A stretch of 64,000 bases of DNA, from NCBI GenBank assembly GCA_027621915.1, contig JAQCAD010000008.1:30797-94796 (forward strand). The letters run 5' to 3'. The notes under the pieces were generated by a model. The model was not told the origin of the DNA, did not search any database, and saw only the letters and a list, made by a program, of their open reading frames with translations. The position numbers and the translations under genes are program-made. Below, one piece after another: positions 24,574-33,409 of the stretch; within the stretch, counting starts at the first letter, position 1; the number at the start of each line of letters is the position of its first letter. This stretch comes from Pseudomonadota bacterium (lineage in GTDB: Bacteria > Pseudomonadota > Gammaproteobacteria > Steroidobacterales > Woeseiaceae).

Positions 24574-25839
24574 GTGAATTCCGACGCGAGTTCGCGCACG
24601 CCGGTTCCTAAATCGGAAGCCGTCAGCGGATTTCAGATCGGCGTTGTTATCATCGGCATCTCGATCACGTTGCCACTGATGTACAGCGCGGGTGAGCTGG
24701 CACAGGGAGTCGGGTTTTCGCGCGCCATGATCGCTGTCGTCGCCGGCGCAATTATCCTGAGTCTGATGTCGGTTCCCGCTTCCATTGTTGGAGTCCGGAC
24801 GCGACTGTCGAGTTACATGATCATCGAGCATACCTTTGGTTATGCCGGTGCGAAGTTTGTCAACTTCTGGTTTGGCCTGTTCCTTCTCGGCTGGTACGCG
24901 GTAACAGCAGAATTGTTCGGGCGCACATTGTTTCTCGCGGCGAACGAGCTGACGCCGCTGAGCCTCGGCGAACCGGTATACACGATGCTCAGTAGCATCC
25001 TGGTCATTGCAACAACAATCTACGGATTCAGGGCGATAGATCGACTCGCGTTGATTGCAGTTCCTTTTCTTCTGCTTGCGCTCGCATCCGTCGTCATTAT
25101 CTCGCTTCGTCAATCGAACTTTGCGGACCTGCTTGTCGTCGAAGGCATCGGCATGGATATGCCGACGGCAATCTCTGCCGTTGTTGGCGCGGCGATAGTT
25201 GGTGTCGTATTGATGCCCGATCTGACGCGCTATGCTCGTAATACGCGCGACTGCGTTGTTGCATCATTCCTTGGCCAGGGCGGCGGAATCATCATTGCCT
25301 ATGTGTTTGGCATGATCCCGGTACTTGTCTGGAATGAACTTGAACCAATGACCTACATGTTCATGGTTGGTTTTGGTGGCCTGGCGCTGGCTGTCCTGGT
25401 ATTCGCGACCTGGACGACGAACGTGATTAACCTGTATTCCACGGCGCTCGCTGCGCGCGCGTCAGTGCCGATTGGAAACTACCGACTGGTCGTCATTATC
25501 AGCGGCATCCTGGGAACCGCAGCCGCTGTTATCGGCGTTGCAGATCACCTGATTAACTTCCTGGTCGTGCTCGGCCTTCTCGTGCCGCCAATCGCCGGCG
25601 TGTATCTGTGTGATTTCTTTGTACTCGGGCGCACCGATTTTTCTCCAAAGCACCTTGAAAATCGTCCCGCGGTCAAGGTCAACGCGATGATTGCCGGCAT
25701 TGGCAGCGGCATCATCGCGACCTGGATGTATTTTTCCGATTACTCACTGACGACTGTCGCCCCAATTGATTCGTTGATCATAGCTCTGGTTGTTTATCTC
25801 GGACTGGAGATGGCTGGTCGAAAGATGGGCAAGACTTAA
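24574..25839 (+). CDS. NCS1-type cytosine/purine permease
   Basis: Inner-membrane sodium- or proton-coupled transporter (421 residues, about 12 helices) of the CodB/Mhp1 (NCS1) family. Motifs are GFQIGVVIIGISITLPLMYS, GVGFSRAMIAVVAGA, SYMIIEHTFGYAGAKF and the PDLTRYARNTRD loop characteristic of NCS1 proteins. Known substrates are nucleobases, allantoin and hydantoins. It is directly followed, one base later, by a HyuA-family enzyme and then a DUF917 protein, so uptake of a hydantoin-like or related ring compound is likely. The GTG start lacks a strong ribosome site. Confidence 0.9.
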   Translation: MNSDASSRTPVPKSEAVSGFQIGVVIIGISITLPLMYSAGELAQGVGFSRAMIAVVAGAIILSLMSVPASIVGVRTRLSSYMIIEHTFGYAGAKFVNFWFGLFLLGWYAVTAELFGRTLFLAANELTPLSLGEPVYTMLSSILVIATTIYGFRAIDRLALIAVPFLLLALASVVIISLRQSNFADLLVVEGIGMDMPTAISAVVGAAIVGVVLMPDLTRYARNTRDCVVASFLGQGGGIIIAYVFGMIPVLVWNELEPMTYMFMVGFGGLALAVLVFATWTTNVINLYSTALAARASVPIGNYRLVVIISGILGTAAAVIGVADHLINFLVVLGLLVPPIAGVYLCDFFVLGRTDFSPKHLENRPAVKVNAMIAGIGSGIIATWMYFSDYSLTTVAPIDSLIIALVVYLGLEMAGRKMGKT

Positions 25840-25840
25840 T

Positions 25841-27397
25841 ATGCGAGTTGGAATCGATGTTGGCGGTACGCACACCGATGCAGTGGTGCTCGATGGCCAG
25901 GACGTCATCACCTCAACCAAGGTGCTGACGTCGCAAAATATCAAAGATGGTGTCGTAAACGCGCTTGACGAAATCCTGACCGCGAGCGGCATTGCCCATA
26001 ATGAAATCGATGCGGTGATGATCGGAACAACGCAGTTTACAAATGCTGTCATTCAGCGGCGCGACCTTGCGCCGACTGCAATCATTCGTGTGGCACTGCC
26101 GTCCGGCGAGCTCGTACCGCCAATGATTGACTGGCCAGACGATATCGCCGCCGAACTGGGTCGGCATGTCTACATGATTCATGGAGGGCGGACCTATGAC
26201 GGTTTTCCGATAGCGCCGCTTTCCGACGACGAAATAGACAAGGTCATCGATGACATTCGCGCGAAAGGCATTCGGCTGGTTGCGATATCGGCCGTGTTTT
26301 CGCCCTCCGACCCGACGCAGGAGGAGTATGTTGCCGCCCGTGTAAGAGCAAGGTTTCCCGAGGCTCGCGTCACGCCATCACACAGTATTGGTCGCATGGG
26401 TTTGCTCGAACGGGAGAATGCGGCGCTGTTGAATGCCAGCTTGCTGCCGCTGGCGGAAAAGGTTGTGAATTCGTTCGCCGCAGCGTTGCAAGAACGGCGG
26501 ATCGAGTGTCCCTTCTATATCAGCCAGAATGACGGCACGCTGATGTCCGCGGAATTCGCGGCCGAGTTTCCGGCGCTGACTTTCGCTTCCGGCCCGACGA
26601 ACTCGCTGCGAGGCGCCAGTTTACTAACGCAACTCAATGATGCCGTGGTTGTCGATATAGGTGGAACCACATCTGACATCGGTGTTTTACAGGACGGCTT
26701 TCCGCGGCAATCGAACATTGCGATTGAGGTCGGGGGCGTACGAACGAATTTTCGGATGCCGGATATTCAGGCGATTGGGCTTGGCGGCGGAAGTCTCGTC
26801 AGAAATGACGGTGCCACGATCGGACCGCAGTCTGTCGGCTATCGACTGGTAACGGATGGCATGGTATTCGGCGGCGACACATTGACGGCGACCGACGTTG
26901 CCGTAGCGGCAGGTTACGCGGACATCGGTGATAAGAGAAAAGTCGCGGCACTGGATGCGTCGATGGTCGAAACGGCGATAGCGAAAATTCATGACATCAT
27001 CGATAACGGCATCGATCAGATGAAGTCGAGTCGGGAGCCTGTGCCGGTCATCCTGGTCGGTGGCGGCGCTGTCCTGGTTTCGCGAAGCCTCGGATCTGCT
27101 TCGGAAATTCGTCGGCCGGAGCACTCCGGTGTAGCCAATGCAATCGGTGCGGCGAACGCGCAGGTTGGCAGTGAGGCGGAGCGCATCGTTTCGTACCGGC
27201 GCATACCGCGTGAAACGGTACTTAATGAGATGACAGCGGAACTAACGTCCGGACTGGTGCAGGCGGGCGCGGATCCGGACACGGTTCGGATCGCAGATAT
27301 AGAAGAGACCGCGATTTCCTATATGGCTGACGAGTCAACCCGGATTCGGGTCAAGTTGGTAGGTGATTTGTCAATCGCGAAGCGGAGAAACAGCTGA
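25841..27397 (+). CDS. Hydantoinase/oxoprolinase family protein, HyuA-type
   Basis: A 518-residue member of the hydantoinase A / oxoprolinase / acetone carboxylase beta-subunit family. The ATP-binding fold opens with RVGIDVGGTHTDAVVLDG, continues with IGTTQFTNAV, GRMGLLERENAAL and DIGGTTSDIGVLQDGFPR, and ends with the glycine-rich ILVGGGAVL. HyuA proteins use ATP to open hydantoin-like rings, often with a HyuB partner; no HyuB is seen here and the partner is instead DUF917. The gene starts one base after the permease stop and overlaps the next gene by one base (TGATG), so the three form one operon. Substrate unknown. Confidence 0.92.
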   Translation: MRVGIDVGGTHTDAVVLDGQDVITSTKVLTSQNIKDGVVNALDEILTASGIAHNEIDAVMIGTTQFTNAVIQRRDLAPTAIIRVALPSGELVPPMIDWPDDIAAELGRHVYMIHGGRTYDGFPIAPLSDDEIDKVIDDIRAKGIRLVAISAVFSPSDPTQEEYVAARVRARFPEARVTPSHSIGRMGLLERENAALLNASLLPLAEKVVNSFAAALQERRIECPFYISQNDGTLMSAEFAAEFPALTFASGPTNSLRGASLLTQLNDAVVVDIGGTTSDIGVLQDGFPRQSNIAIEVGGVRTNFRMPDIQAIGLGGGSLVRNDGATIGPQSVGYRLVTDGMVFGGDTLTATDVAVAAGYADIGDKRKVAALDASMVETAIAKIHDIIDNGIDQMKSSREPVPVILVGGGAVLVSRSLGSASEIRRPEHSGVANAIGAANAQVGSEAERIVSYRRIPRETVLNEMTAELTSGLVQAGADPDTVRIADIEETAISYMADESTRIRVKLVGDLSIAKRRNS

Positions 27398-28488
27398 TGC
27401 CGGTGACCATCACGCACGCCGATATAGCCGATCTGTGCTGTGGGTCAGTGTTTCTCGCTACCGGTGGTGGCGGTGACCCTTACGTAAGCCAGATCCTCGT
27501 CGAGCAGGCGTTGAAAAAACATGGTGCCGTAGATCTCGTACCGCTCGCTGACGTGCCGGATGATGCGTTCGTTGTGGCAATCGGAGAAGTGGGTGCGCCG
27601 ACGGTCAGTCTTGAGCAGTTGCCGATCGGCACGGAGTGTCTCGATGCCGTCGATCGTTTCGAGGCATGGGTTGGGAAAAAAATTACACACATCGTTTCAT
27701 TCGAGGTCGGCGGAGCCAATTCGGTTATTCCGTTGATTGCTGCTGCGGCGAAAAAAATCCCGCTCATCGATGGTGACGGCATGGGCCGTGCGCTGCCGGA
27801 AGCGCAGATGATGACGTTTGCGATTGAGGGTGTACGACCAACCCCGGCGGTCGCGGTTGACTACGCGGGTGGTGCGACCTATTTCGATACGGCAGATACT
27901 CTGTTGTACGAGCGTCAGATCAGAAATATCGCGATGGCAATGGGAGGCATGGTTTTCACGGCCGAGCATCCGATGTCAGCCGAGGAGGCGCGTCGCGCCA
28001 TCGTGCCCGGCACTATCAGCTTCGCGCTCGAGGTTGGTCGCACGCTGACCCGCCACTACGGCAATGCGAAGCACGTCGAGGCACCCCTTAGAGCGCTCTT
28101 TGACCGGTCTGACTACGGCATCCTGAAGCACCTCTACACGGGAAAGATCGTCGACATCAATCGCAAGATCGTGGGTGGGTTCGACGTCGGTGAGGCAACG
28201 ATTGAATCGGTGGGTGGCAATGCACCAGCAATGAAATTATCGATCAAGAATGAATTCCTGGTAGCGACCGTCGATGGGCGAGTCGTTGCTTCCGTTCCCG
28301 ACCTGATCACGATGGTGGACCACGAGACGTCGTCGCCGATCAATTCAGAACGAATCCACTACGGGCAGCGGGTTACCGTATTTGGGATTGGTTGCCCACC
28401 GCACTACCGGAGCGAGCGGGCCTTAAAGGTCGTCGCTCCGAGGGCATTCGGCTTCGATTTCGATTTTGTTCCGATCGAAAAGTTATAA
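27397..28488 (+). CDS. DUF917 (S-methyl thiohydantoin desulfurase-like) protein
   Basis: A 363-residue protein of the DUF917 family, whose N-terminal domain was later named S-Me-THD after S-methyl thiohydantoin desulfurase activity reported in a relative. The motifs GSVFLATGGGGDPYVSQ, SFEVGGANSVIPL, PLIDGDGMGRALPEAQM and TEHPMSAEEARRAIVPGT-like segments (at about residues 190-205) are typical. It overlaps the HyuA gene by one base. DUF917 and HyuA homologues are often paired, and with the NCS1 permease this points to catabolism of a hydantoin or thiohydantoin. Which compound is not shown. Confidence 0.9.
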   Translation: MPVTITHADIADLCCGSVFLATGGGGDPYVSQILVEQALKKHGAVDLVPLADVPDDAFVVAIGEVGAPTVSLEQLPIGTECLDAVDRFEAWVGKKITHIVSFEVGGANSVIPLIAAAAKKIPLIDGDGMGRALPEAQMMTFAIEGVRPTPAVAVDYAGGATYFDTADTLLYERQIRNIAMAMGGMVFTAEHPMSAEEARRAIVPGTISFALEVGRTLTRHYGNAKHVEAPLRALFDRSDYGILKHLYTGKIVDINRKIVGGFDVGEATIESVGGNAPAMKLSIKNEFLVATVDGRVVASVPDLITMVDHETSSPINSERIHYGQRVTVFGIGCPPHYRSERALKVVAPRAFGFDFDFVPIEKL

Positions 28489-28553
28489 ACACGGCCAGGC
28501 CCGGCTGACAAAAATCTGTTGCTCTCCAGCAACGTTGCCCTGGTAGCCGAACA

Positions 28554-28582
28554 TTGACAATGGCCGTGAGAACGGCTATGAC
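28554..28582 (+). promoter_or_regulatory. Probable sigma70 promoter of the TonB receptor gene
   Basis: A perfect -35 TTGACA (28554-28559), a 17-base spacer and a -10-like TATGAC (28577-28582) lie about 120 bases before the receptor start. The long leader could hold further control, but I saw no clear structure in it. Confidence 0.5.
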
Positions 28583-28702
28583 TAAGCCTATCAAGATATT
28601 TGGTGATTCTGAGCCGGTTTGACTACTTTTGTTGCCTGATACCAACAATAGAGATCGGCGGCCAGATTTTTGTTCGCGCTTGTGAATCTAGAGGGAATGA
28701 CG

Positions 28703-31700
28703 ATGCAATCTTCACTCGGTAGGAAGTGGTTGACCAATGGTCTGACGTTCGCCTTATCTGCGTTGGGACTCTGCGTATTTTCCGGAACCGTCTCGGCCCA
28801 GGGGGAGCAGGTTGAGGAAATAACGGTAACGGGTTCCCGTATCGCACGTGATGCGAACCTGACCGGCGCGCTGCCGGTTCAGTCGGTCAGTGAACAGGAA
28901 ATTCAGATGTCGGGCGAGTTTTCGTTGACGGACGTCGTTAATGATGTACCTGCGCTGCTGTCCTCGACGTCATCTGAGAGTTCGATCGACTCGGCATTTT
29001 CCGACGGTGCGAATATTCTTAATCTTCGCGGCCTTGGCTCCAACCGGACGCTGACGCTTGTTGATGGTCGCCGTCATGTCGGCGGAGTACAGGGTTCGGC
29101 GGCTGTGGACGTCGGCTCGATCCCGATGCGACTGGTCGAGCGGGTTGAAGTGCTGACCGGCGGCGCATCCGCTATTTACGGCGCTGATGCAGTCACCGGT
29201 GTGGTCAACTTCATCCTCAAGGATGACTACGAAGGTTTCAATATTGATGCCAGCTACGGCATGTCCGGTGAGGCCGATGGCGCTCAGACGGCATTAACCG
29301 CGACCTGGGGCACCAATTTTGCAGGTGACCGAGGCAACATCGCTGTTTCCGTCGACTACCGTACTGACGAAGGCCTGAAGATGGGTGACCGGCCGGGCGC
29401 CAATTTCGGCACAGGTGGAGACTGGGTGAACCCCGCGCTGCGATTCCAGCGCGGTGAAATTGGTGGTTCGACACCTTTGTTTGAACAGTACTACGACTAC
29501 ACGAATACGGGCCTGATCAACTATGGACTTCGTATTCCGACAGCGGACAGTTTTATTGCCAACTACAATACGGCATTTGGTACCACACTGACTACCGGCG
29601 ATCTGTCGTCAGAGGAAATGGCGCTGATCAGCCGCGCAGCAACGGCCCCGCAACGTGCAGTACATCCCGAAGTCACGTTTCCGTTCACCGGTGGTTACGG
29701 TTATGTGGGCCCCGGCGAGGGCTTTGGTTTCGGCGGCTGGGACGCGGAAGAGCCGGTCGACCTGAATAACAATGGCACGCCGGATTGCCTCGATTCGTTT
29801 ACCGGCTACAACTCGTCGTTGACCGGTGCTGCGTCATTCGGCGTTGTCGGTGGTTGCTGGCGCGTCGACCAGGATGGCTCCTATTCGGTCGTTGAGGATG
29901 GTCTGGTGTCCGGTAACTTCCAGGGATTTGGTGGCAGTTCCTATGACGTCTACCGGCAGGACTATTACGACTTCCTGCTGCCGGACGACAAGGTGTCTGT
30001 CAATGTCATGGGCCACTTCGATGTCACTGACTCGACCACATTATTCGGTGAGCTTAAATACGTATCCCAGGAAACGGATACCGCTGCCGACCCCAATTCA
30101 TTCTGGGATCTCATTCTCGGACAGCCTGACAATCCATTCCTGCCACCATTCCTGCAGACCATTGCAGCTAGCACCGGTGGCGTCAGCATTACGCCCGATC
30201 CGATTGGTTTTCGTGCCCATCGCACGACCGAGAGAGATACATTCCGCGCGGTTGTTGGTATGGAAGGCGAACTGGACAACGGCTGGGGATATGAAATTTC
30301 CGCAAATTACGGTCGGTTCGAGCAAGAGATTTCCCGAACCAATCAAATTGTTAATGATCGCTGGTTCGCGGCGCTGGATGCGACTACTGATGTCAATGGA
30401 AATCCGGTCTGTCGTTCGTCGATAGATCCGTTGACGCCTCCTGGAAATACGCCGTTCGAAATACCGGCGTATGAGGCAGGTTATTTCACATTTACGCCGG
30501 GCGACGGATCTTGTGTGCCGCTCGACATGTGGAATGGTCTTGGAGGAATTACCCAGGCTGCGAAAGACTTCATGACGACCGACACGTGGGACAAGCTGGT
30601 TATGGATCAGTTCGTGTTTTCGGCGTTCCTGACCGGCGACTCATCGGGCTTTTTCGAGATGCCGGCTGGCGCAATCAGTTTTGCGGCCGGCCTTGAGTAT
30701 CGTGACGAATCTTCCGACGCACAGTTCGATCCCTGGCAGCGAGGCGTGATTCCTGCGGGCGCACCATTTGCGGCGGGTACTCAGATTTCCGATTACTCGG
30801 CAAACAGTTCACTCGTGTTTCGGCCACAGCTGTCGACCAAGAACGAGAACGGAAGCTATGACGTAACCGACGTTTTCGTCGAAGCGTCAATTCCGCTGTT
30901 ACGCGATGCTGCAATGGCCAAAGAGCTGACGCTGGATTTTGCGGCCAGGCTGTCTGATTATTCGACAATCGGACAAACGACGACCTGGAAGACGAACCTG
31001 ATCTGGGCGCCTGCGGACTCTTTCGCGGTACGTGGAACATACTCGGAAGCGGTACGCGCGCCGAATATCACGGAGCTTTTTGGCCCTGAGGTTGGTCTCA
31101 ACTTCCGTCCGGATGATCCTTGCGATGCGGCGCAAATCGCTGCAATCGCTGTAGATAACCCGACGCTGGCTGCTCAGACTCAGGCCAATTGCGTGGCGGT
31201 ATTCAACTCGTTCGGCCTCGACCCGTTTGTGGCCGGCGTTTATTCCTTTGCCGATCCGCTGTCTGCGTCATTCGGCGGTCTGACAGGCGGCAATCGACTG
31301 TTGCAGGAAGAAACGGCCGAAACATTTACGATTGGTTTCGTATTCCAGCCTGATTTCGTGCAAGGCCTGAGCCTGACAGTTGACTACTGGGACATCAGCA
31401 TCGCGGATGCGATCGAGGCAGTTTCTGCTCAGAATATCGTCGACGGCTGTTATCAGGGCGCTGTATTGAATACCGCGTTCTGTGCCTTATCAGGACGCAA
31501 TGAGGATCCTTTGTCTGCCCAGTATGGGGGCTTCAACTTCCTCCGCCAGACGACGCTGAACTTTGCGAAGGTTGAGACCAGTGGCATCGATTTTTCCGTG
31601 AAATATGCGTTTGAAGTGGGCGCTCACGGATTCGACGCGACAGTCCAGGGAACACAGGTTGACGAGATCAACGACTTCGAGAATCCGCTGGATCCGACTT

Positions 31701-32050
31701 TCTCGAATCCCGAGCTCGTCGAAATCAACCGGCCGGAGTTTGCGGGCAACGTGTTCCTGAACTGGACTTTTGGTGACCTTCGAGTTGGCTGGCAGTCGCA
31801 GTACATGGGCGAGATGTTGTTCGGTGGCATAGAAGTCGAAACGGCGCAGACACTCTACGGCCGTTCCGTGTTCCAGGAGGCCAACTGGCAGCATGACCTG
31901 AGCGCGAGCTACTTCCTGACTGACGACATCATGGTCTATGGTGGCGTCAAGAATGTGACTGATGAGCAACCGTTCATTACCGAGAACGCGTTCCCATACA
32001 GCCCGCGTGGAACGTTCTTCTTCTTCGGTGTTGATTACACGATGAAGTAG
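28703..32050 (+). CDS. TonB-dependent outer-membrane receptor
   Basis: Outer-membrane active transporter of 1115 residues. A signal peptide (ending TVSAQG) is followed by a TonB-box-like EEITVTGSRI, the plug domain with FSDGANILNLRGLGSNR, LVDGRRHVGG and the GGASAIYGADAVTGVVNF segment, and a long barrel that ends FFFFGVDYTMK. The C-terminal residue is Lys rather than the usual aromatic. Length and the GLGSNRTLTLVDGRR motif match the large receptors of Xanthomonas/Woeseia-type bacteria, which import oligosaccharides, peptides or unknown polymers. ATG 28703 is set by GAGGG; ATG 28697 would be too close. Next to amino-acid genes, a peptide or amine substrate is possible. Confidence 0.93.
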   Translation: MQSSLGRKWLTNGLTFALSALGLCVFSGTVSAQGEQVEEITVTGSRIARDANLTGALPVQSVSEQEIQMSGEFSLTDVVNDVPALLSSTSSESSIDSAFSDGANILNLRGLGSNRTLTLVDGRRHVGGVQGSAAVDVGSIPMRLVERVEVLTGGASAIYGADAVTGVVNFILKDDYEGFNIDASYGMSGEADGAQTALTATWGTNFAGDRGNIAVSVDYRTDEGLKMGDRPGANFGTGGDWVNPALRFQRGEIGGSTPLFEQYYDYTNTGLINYGLRIPTADSFIANYNTAFGTTLTTGDLSSEEMALISRAATAPQRAVHPEVTFPFTGGYGYVGPGEGFGFGGWDAEEPVDLNNNGTPDCLDSFTGYNSSLTGAASFGVVGGCWRVDQDGSYSVVEDGLVSGNFQGFGGSSYDVYRQDYYDFLLPDDKVSVNVMGHFDVTDSTTLFGELKYVSQETDTAADPNSFWDLILGQPDNPFLPPFLQTIAASTGGVSITPDPIGFRAHRTTERDTFRAVVGMEGELDNGWGYEISANYGRFEQEISRTNQIVNDRWFAALDATTDVNGNPVCRSSIDPLTPPGNTPFEIPAYEAGYFTFTPGDGSCVPLDMWNGLGGITQAAKDFMTTDTWDKLVMDQFVFSAFLTGDSSGFFEMPAGAISFAAGLEYRDESSDAQFDPWQRGVIPAGAPFAAGTQISDYSANSSLVFRPQLSTKNENGSYDVTDVFVEASIPLLRDAAMAKELTLDFAARLSDYSTIGQTTTWKTNLIWAPADSFAVRGTYSEAVRAPNITELFGPEVGLNFRPDDPCDAAQIAAIAVDNPTLAAQTQANCVAVFNSFGLDPFVAGVYSFADPLSASFGGLTGGNRLLQEETAETFTIGFVFQPDFVQGLSLTVDYWDISIADAIEAVSAQNIVDGCYQGAVLNTAFCALSGRNEDPLSAQYGGFNFLRQTTLNFAKVETSGIDFSVKYAFEVGAHGFDATVQGTQVDEINDFENPLDPTFSNPELVEINRPEFAGNVFLNWTFGDLRVGWQSQYMGEMLFGGIEVETAQTLYGRSVFQEANWQHDLSASYFLTDDIMVYGGVKNVTDEQPFITENAFPYSPRGTFFFFGVDYTMK

Positions 32051-32070
32051 TATTCAAATCGCAGTAAACC

Positions 32071-32100
32071 AAAAACCGGGGCATTGCCCCGGTTTTTTTT
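32071..32100 (+). terminator. Strong intrinsic terminator after the TonB receptor
   Basis: AAACCGGGGC-ATT-GCCCCGGTTT followed by further T residues, 20 bases after the stop. The stem of ten pairs and the run of eight T make this a textbook rho-independent terminator; the A-tract on the left lets it also work for the convergent gene. Confidence 0.92.
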
Positions 32101-32118
32101 GGTACGAAAAGTGCGGAT

Positions 32119-33351
32119 TCAGAATCGCTCGACGCGAAAATCTGCCAACAGGTTAACGGATACACCATCGAGAATTTCCATCGCTGCCAGATGACCAACA
32201 ATGGGTGCCAATGTGACACCGCTGTGCATTGAGGCAAGATAGATTTCCGGAAGCTTTTTCGGACGACCGATCACCGGCAAACCATCGAGCGGCAGCGGCC
32301 GCCAACCGACGCCAACGCTCTCGATCTCTGCGTCGGAAAACTCCGGCACATACTTTTTCGCGATCTCGATGACTCGATTCGCGTGCTGCATCGCGAGTTC
32401 GGCGGATGCGTAGGCGTTCGGCCGTTCTGTCAGGTACGCGAGGTGCTGATCAGTCTCCGGTGGCCCGGCTTTCTCTCCAAGAATGACTCGGCCATCGTTC
32501 AGCTGGTGAAAGTGAGTGTCCGTTGTATACGCGACGGAATTGATCAAAGGTGGCATCGGTCTTGTTGTCACGATGATGCCCGGCGTCGGCGCCTTGATAA
32601 GGTCCGTGCCGAGCTCGAGCATTGCAGCAATTTCGTTGGCACCTGTCCCCGCGGCAACAACGACCTGGTCAACCTCGAATGTCTCAACATCAGTCTCAAC
32701 CAGCATTTTCGCTTGCCGTTTCAGGACGCCGGTTACCGTCGCCGGAAACAGGGTGGTTCCGCCGTTCTCGATAACGCGTCCAACCAGCGCATGAGTCGTG
32801 TCACCCGGATGAATGGCCGCGTCGCGCGAACACCAGGCTACCTGCCGGTTACCAGGCAGGCGGAGGTTCGGCTCAAGCTCGGCAACTCTGTCCGCGCCGA
32901 TCATCCACACGGGCGCGCCGTAGCCCTGAATATGGCGCACGCCATCGACGACTTCCCTTTCCCTGTCGTCAGAGTGATACCACTCGAGGCTGCCACCCCA
33001 ACGGATCGGTATGTCGACATCTGCAGCCAGCCGGTGATACTCATTTAGCGAAAGTGTTCGAAGCGCGAAATAGCTCTGTGGCATGTCGAAGTAGGAGGCG
33101 TTGATCCATGCGAATGAATTGCCGGACGCTTGTGCCGCCGGTTCGTGTTTTTCGATCAGGATGACATCGCAACCGCGTTTCGACAGGTTGTATGCGATGG
33201 AAGCGCCAACAATACCGGCGCCGATGATGGCTACGCGATTGACGCTTCCGGCTGGCAGGACGTCGCTGGCTGCGAATGCCGGACGCAGCGGAACGCTCAG
33301 GCCGGCAAGCCCCGCTGCTGTCATGCTGGTTAGAAAATCGCGACGGTCCAT
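32119..33351 (-). CDS. Tat-exported FAD-dependent D-amino-acid dehydrogenase-like protein
   Basis: Flavoprotein of 410 residues in the DAO/DadA family. A twin-arginine leader (MDRRDFLTSMTAAGLAG) precedes the FAD-binding Rossmann motif VAIIGAGIVGASIAYNLSKRG at about residue 40 and its acidic end LIEKHE. The C-terminal part has SVGVGWRPLPLDGLPVIG, typical of FAD-dependent amine and amino-acid oxidoreductases. DadA proteins are normally cytoplasmic-side membrane enzymes, so Tat export is notable and predicts oxidation of an amino acid or amine in the periplasm. The start has GGGAG upstream. It lies downstream of a secreted amidohydrolase on the same strand (58 bases), suggesting co-expression. 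Confidence 0.88.
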   Translation of the reverse strand: MDRRDFLTSMTAAGLAGLSVPLRPAFAASDVLPAGSVNRVAIIGAGIVGASIAYNLSKRGCDVILIEKHEPAAQASGNSFAWINASYFDMPQSYFALRTLSLNEYHRLAADVDIPIRWGGSLEWYHSDDREREVVDGVRHIQGYGAPVWMIGADRVAELEPNLRLPGNRQVAWCSRDAAIHPGDTTHALVGRVIENGGTTLFPATVTGVLKRQAKMLVETDVETFEVDQVVVAAGTGANEIAAMLELGTDLIKAPTPGIIVTTRPMPPLINSVAYTTDTHFHQLNDGRVILGEKAGPPETDQHLAYLTERPNAYASAELAMQHANRVIEIAKKYVPEFSDAEIESVGVGWRPLPLDGLPVIGRPKKLPEIYLASMHSGVTLAPIVGHLAAMEILDGVSVNLLADFRVERF

Positions 33352-33409
33352 TAATGCTCCCTCAGCGAGTACCTGGAAAAGTCAATTGCGGCACAAATTC
33401 GAGCTATGC

